Source of the DNA: Arenibacter hampyeongensis
Lineage (GTDB): Bacteria > Bacteroidota > Bacteroidia > Flavobacteriales > Flavobacteriaceae
DNA: 64,000 bases
Assembly: GCF_002909255.1 (NCBI RefSeq)
Contig: NZ_PIOB01000002.1
Span: 741,442 to 805,441, forward strand
Reading direction: 5' to 3'
Position numbers and translations under genes: made by a program. Positions 63,597-64,000 of the stretch are shown here, piece after piece. Under the pieces are notes generated by a model that was not told the origin of the DNA, made no database searches, and was given only the letters and a program-made list of their open reading frames with translations. Every line of letters starts with the position of its first letter. Position 1 is the stretch's first letter.

Positions 63597-63878
63597 CTTC
63601 GAATAGATCATGATGTGTTCAATCAGTTTATATTGCAATAGCATTTTAAAACGATTAGGCACTTCCCAATGACAGGTTTTGAGAGAATTTTTAATCAATA
63701 TTATACAGCCGATTCCACAAACGCAAAGCATAGTAACTAAAAAGCCTTTGGACAATACTGCTAGTGACATAAAAAAGAAAAGATTTTCTAAATTATCCCG
63801 TCAAGCTTCTAGGTCATGTACTTATTTATATCCTGCTTTTTCAGCGTGATTAGTTCAACCAACTATTTTAAAAATGGA
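63597..63878. other. Non-coding stretch after the large lipoprotein gene
   Basis: About 280 bp with no convincing gene on either strand; short open frames here lack start context and family resemblance. Leads into the repeat copy at the right edge. Confidence 0.5.
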
Positions 63879-64000
63879 TCAATCCTAAAAGTTGTGTGTG
63901 AACTAGAAAAAGATAGGATAGACTTGCCCAGAGTTTGTGTTCTGTTCATTTTTTGCATCGCCCAAAAAACGACCAGGGCTGAATAACCAAGGTACGGTGT
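63879..64000. repeat. Dispersed repeat, copy B (cut by window end)
   Basis: Starts TCAATCCTAAAAGTTGTGTG and follows copy A (49148-49268) to the last base of the window (GGTACGGTGT in both) with roughly a dozen and a half differences and a single-base length difference. Same orientation as copy A. The rest of the repeat lies outside the window. Confidence 0.75.

Noticed and set aside
63573..63770. 65-codon - strand frame at the end of the large lipoprotein gene
   Set aside because: Overlaps the end of a solid gene in antisense, without family resemblance or leader.

Overview
The window reads as a chromosomal segment of a marine-type member of the Flavobacteriaceae (Bacteroidetes). Evidence: gliding genes gldA, gldB and gldC; a Bacteroidetes-style division/cell-wall (dcw) cluster whose FtsI carries a C-terminal PASTA domain; a MurE with the meso-diaminopimelate motif DNPR; TAnnTTTG-type promoter boxes; A-rich rather than Shine-Dalgarno leaders; and a secreted sulfatase. 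I cannot name the species.

Layout. 1-4526: end of an S9 peptidase, a DUF2975 membrane gene with a decayed HTH partner, a secreted propeller-like protein and a lipoprotein sulfatase. 4663-5060: 3.7 copies of a 107-bp tandem repeat. 5111-14644: a 9.5-kb element integrated into the 3' end of a tRNA-Arg gene, bounded by 16-bp direct repeats. It carries a tyrosine integrase, an excisionase-like HTH protein, an HUH Rep-like protein and several unknown genes on the + strand. On the - strand it carries three cargo genes: an Orc/STAND-like ATPase, a RES-domain (putative NAD+-degrading) protein and a zinc-ribbon/DUF4145 (HEPN-like) protein. This cargo is my best candidate for an undescribed, probably defensive, system.

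14775-30898 (- strand): mraZ-rsmH-ftsL-ftsI-murE-mraY-murD-ftsW-murG-murC-ftsQ-ftsA-ftsZ, then a terminator and yqeY. Upstream of mraZ three GTGGTA boxes lie exactly 10 bp apart, the expected form of an MraZ operator. 31090-48934: housekeeping genes (engB, gldC, gldB, nadE, dnaG, an ECF sigma/anti-sigma/outer-membrane module, a prenyl synthase, rlmN, queA, aroA, mazG-like, dtd, rsgA). Two have notable losses: DnaG lacks all four zinc ligands, and an orphan NarL-type regulator has Glu in place of its phospho-acceptor Asp.

49986-54230 (- strand): an aromatic amino acid operon (prephenate dehydratase, aminotransferase, prephenate dehydrogenase, DAHP synthase-chorismate mutase). It is preceded by a previously unannotated 23-residue leader peptide rich in Phe/Tyr and a rho-independent terminator, a textbook-form transcription attenuator. 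54496-63596: gldA, a molybdate ABC operon with a stand-alone TOBE protein, a sulfurtransferase, a secreted esterase-like hydrolase and a large lipoprotein combining propeller, HEAT-like and cytochrome c domains. A dispersed repeat occurs at 49148 and again at the right edge (63879-64000).

No rRNA, CRISPR array, intact insertion sequence or conjugation apparatus was seen. All functional calls come from reading the sequence; no database search was run.
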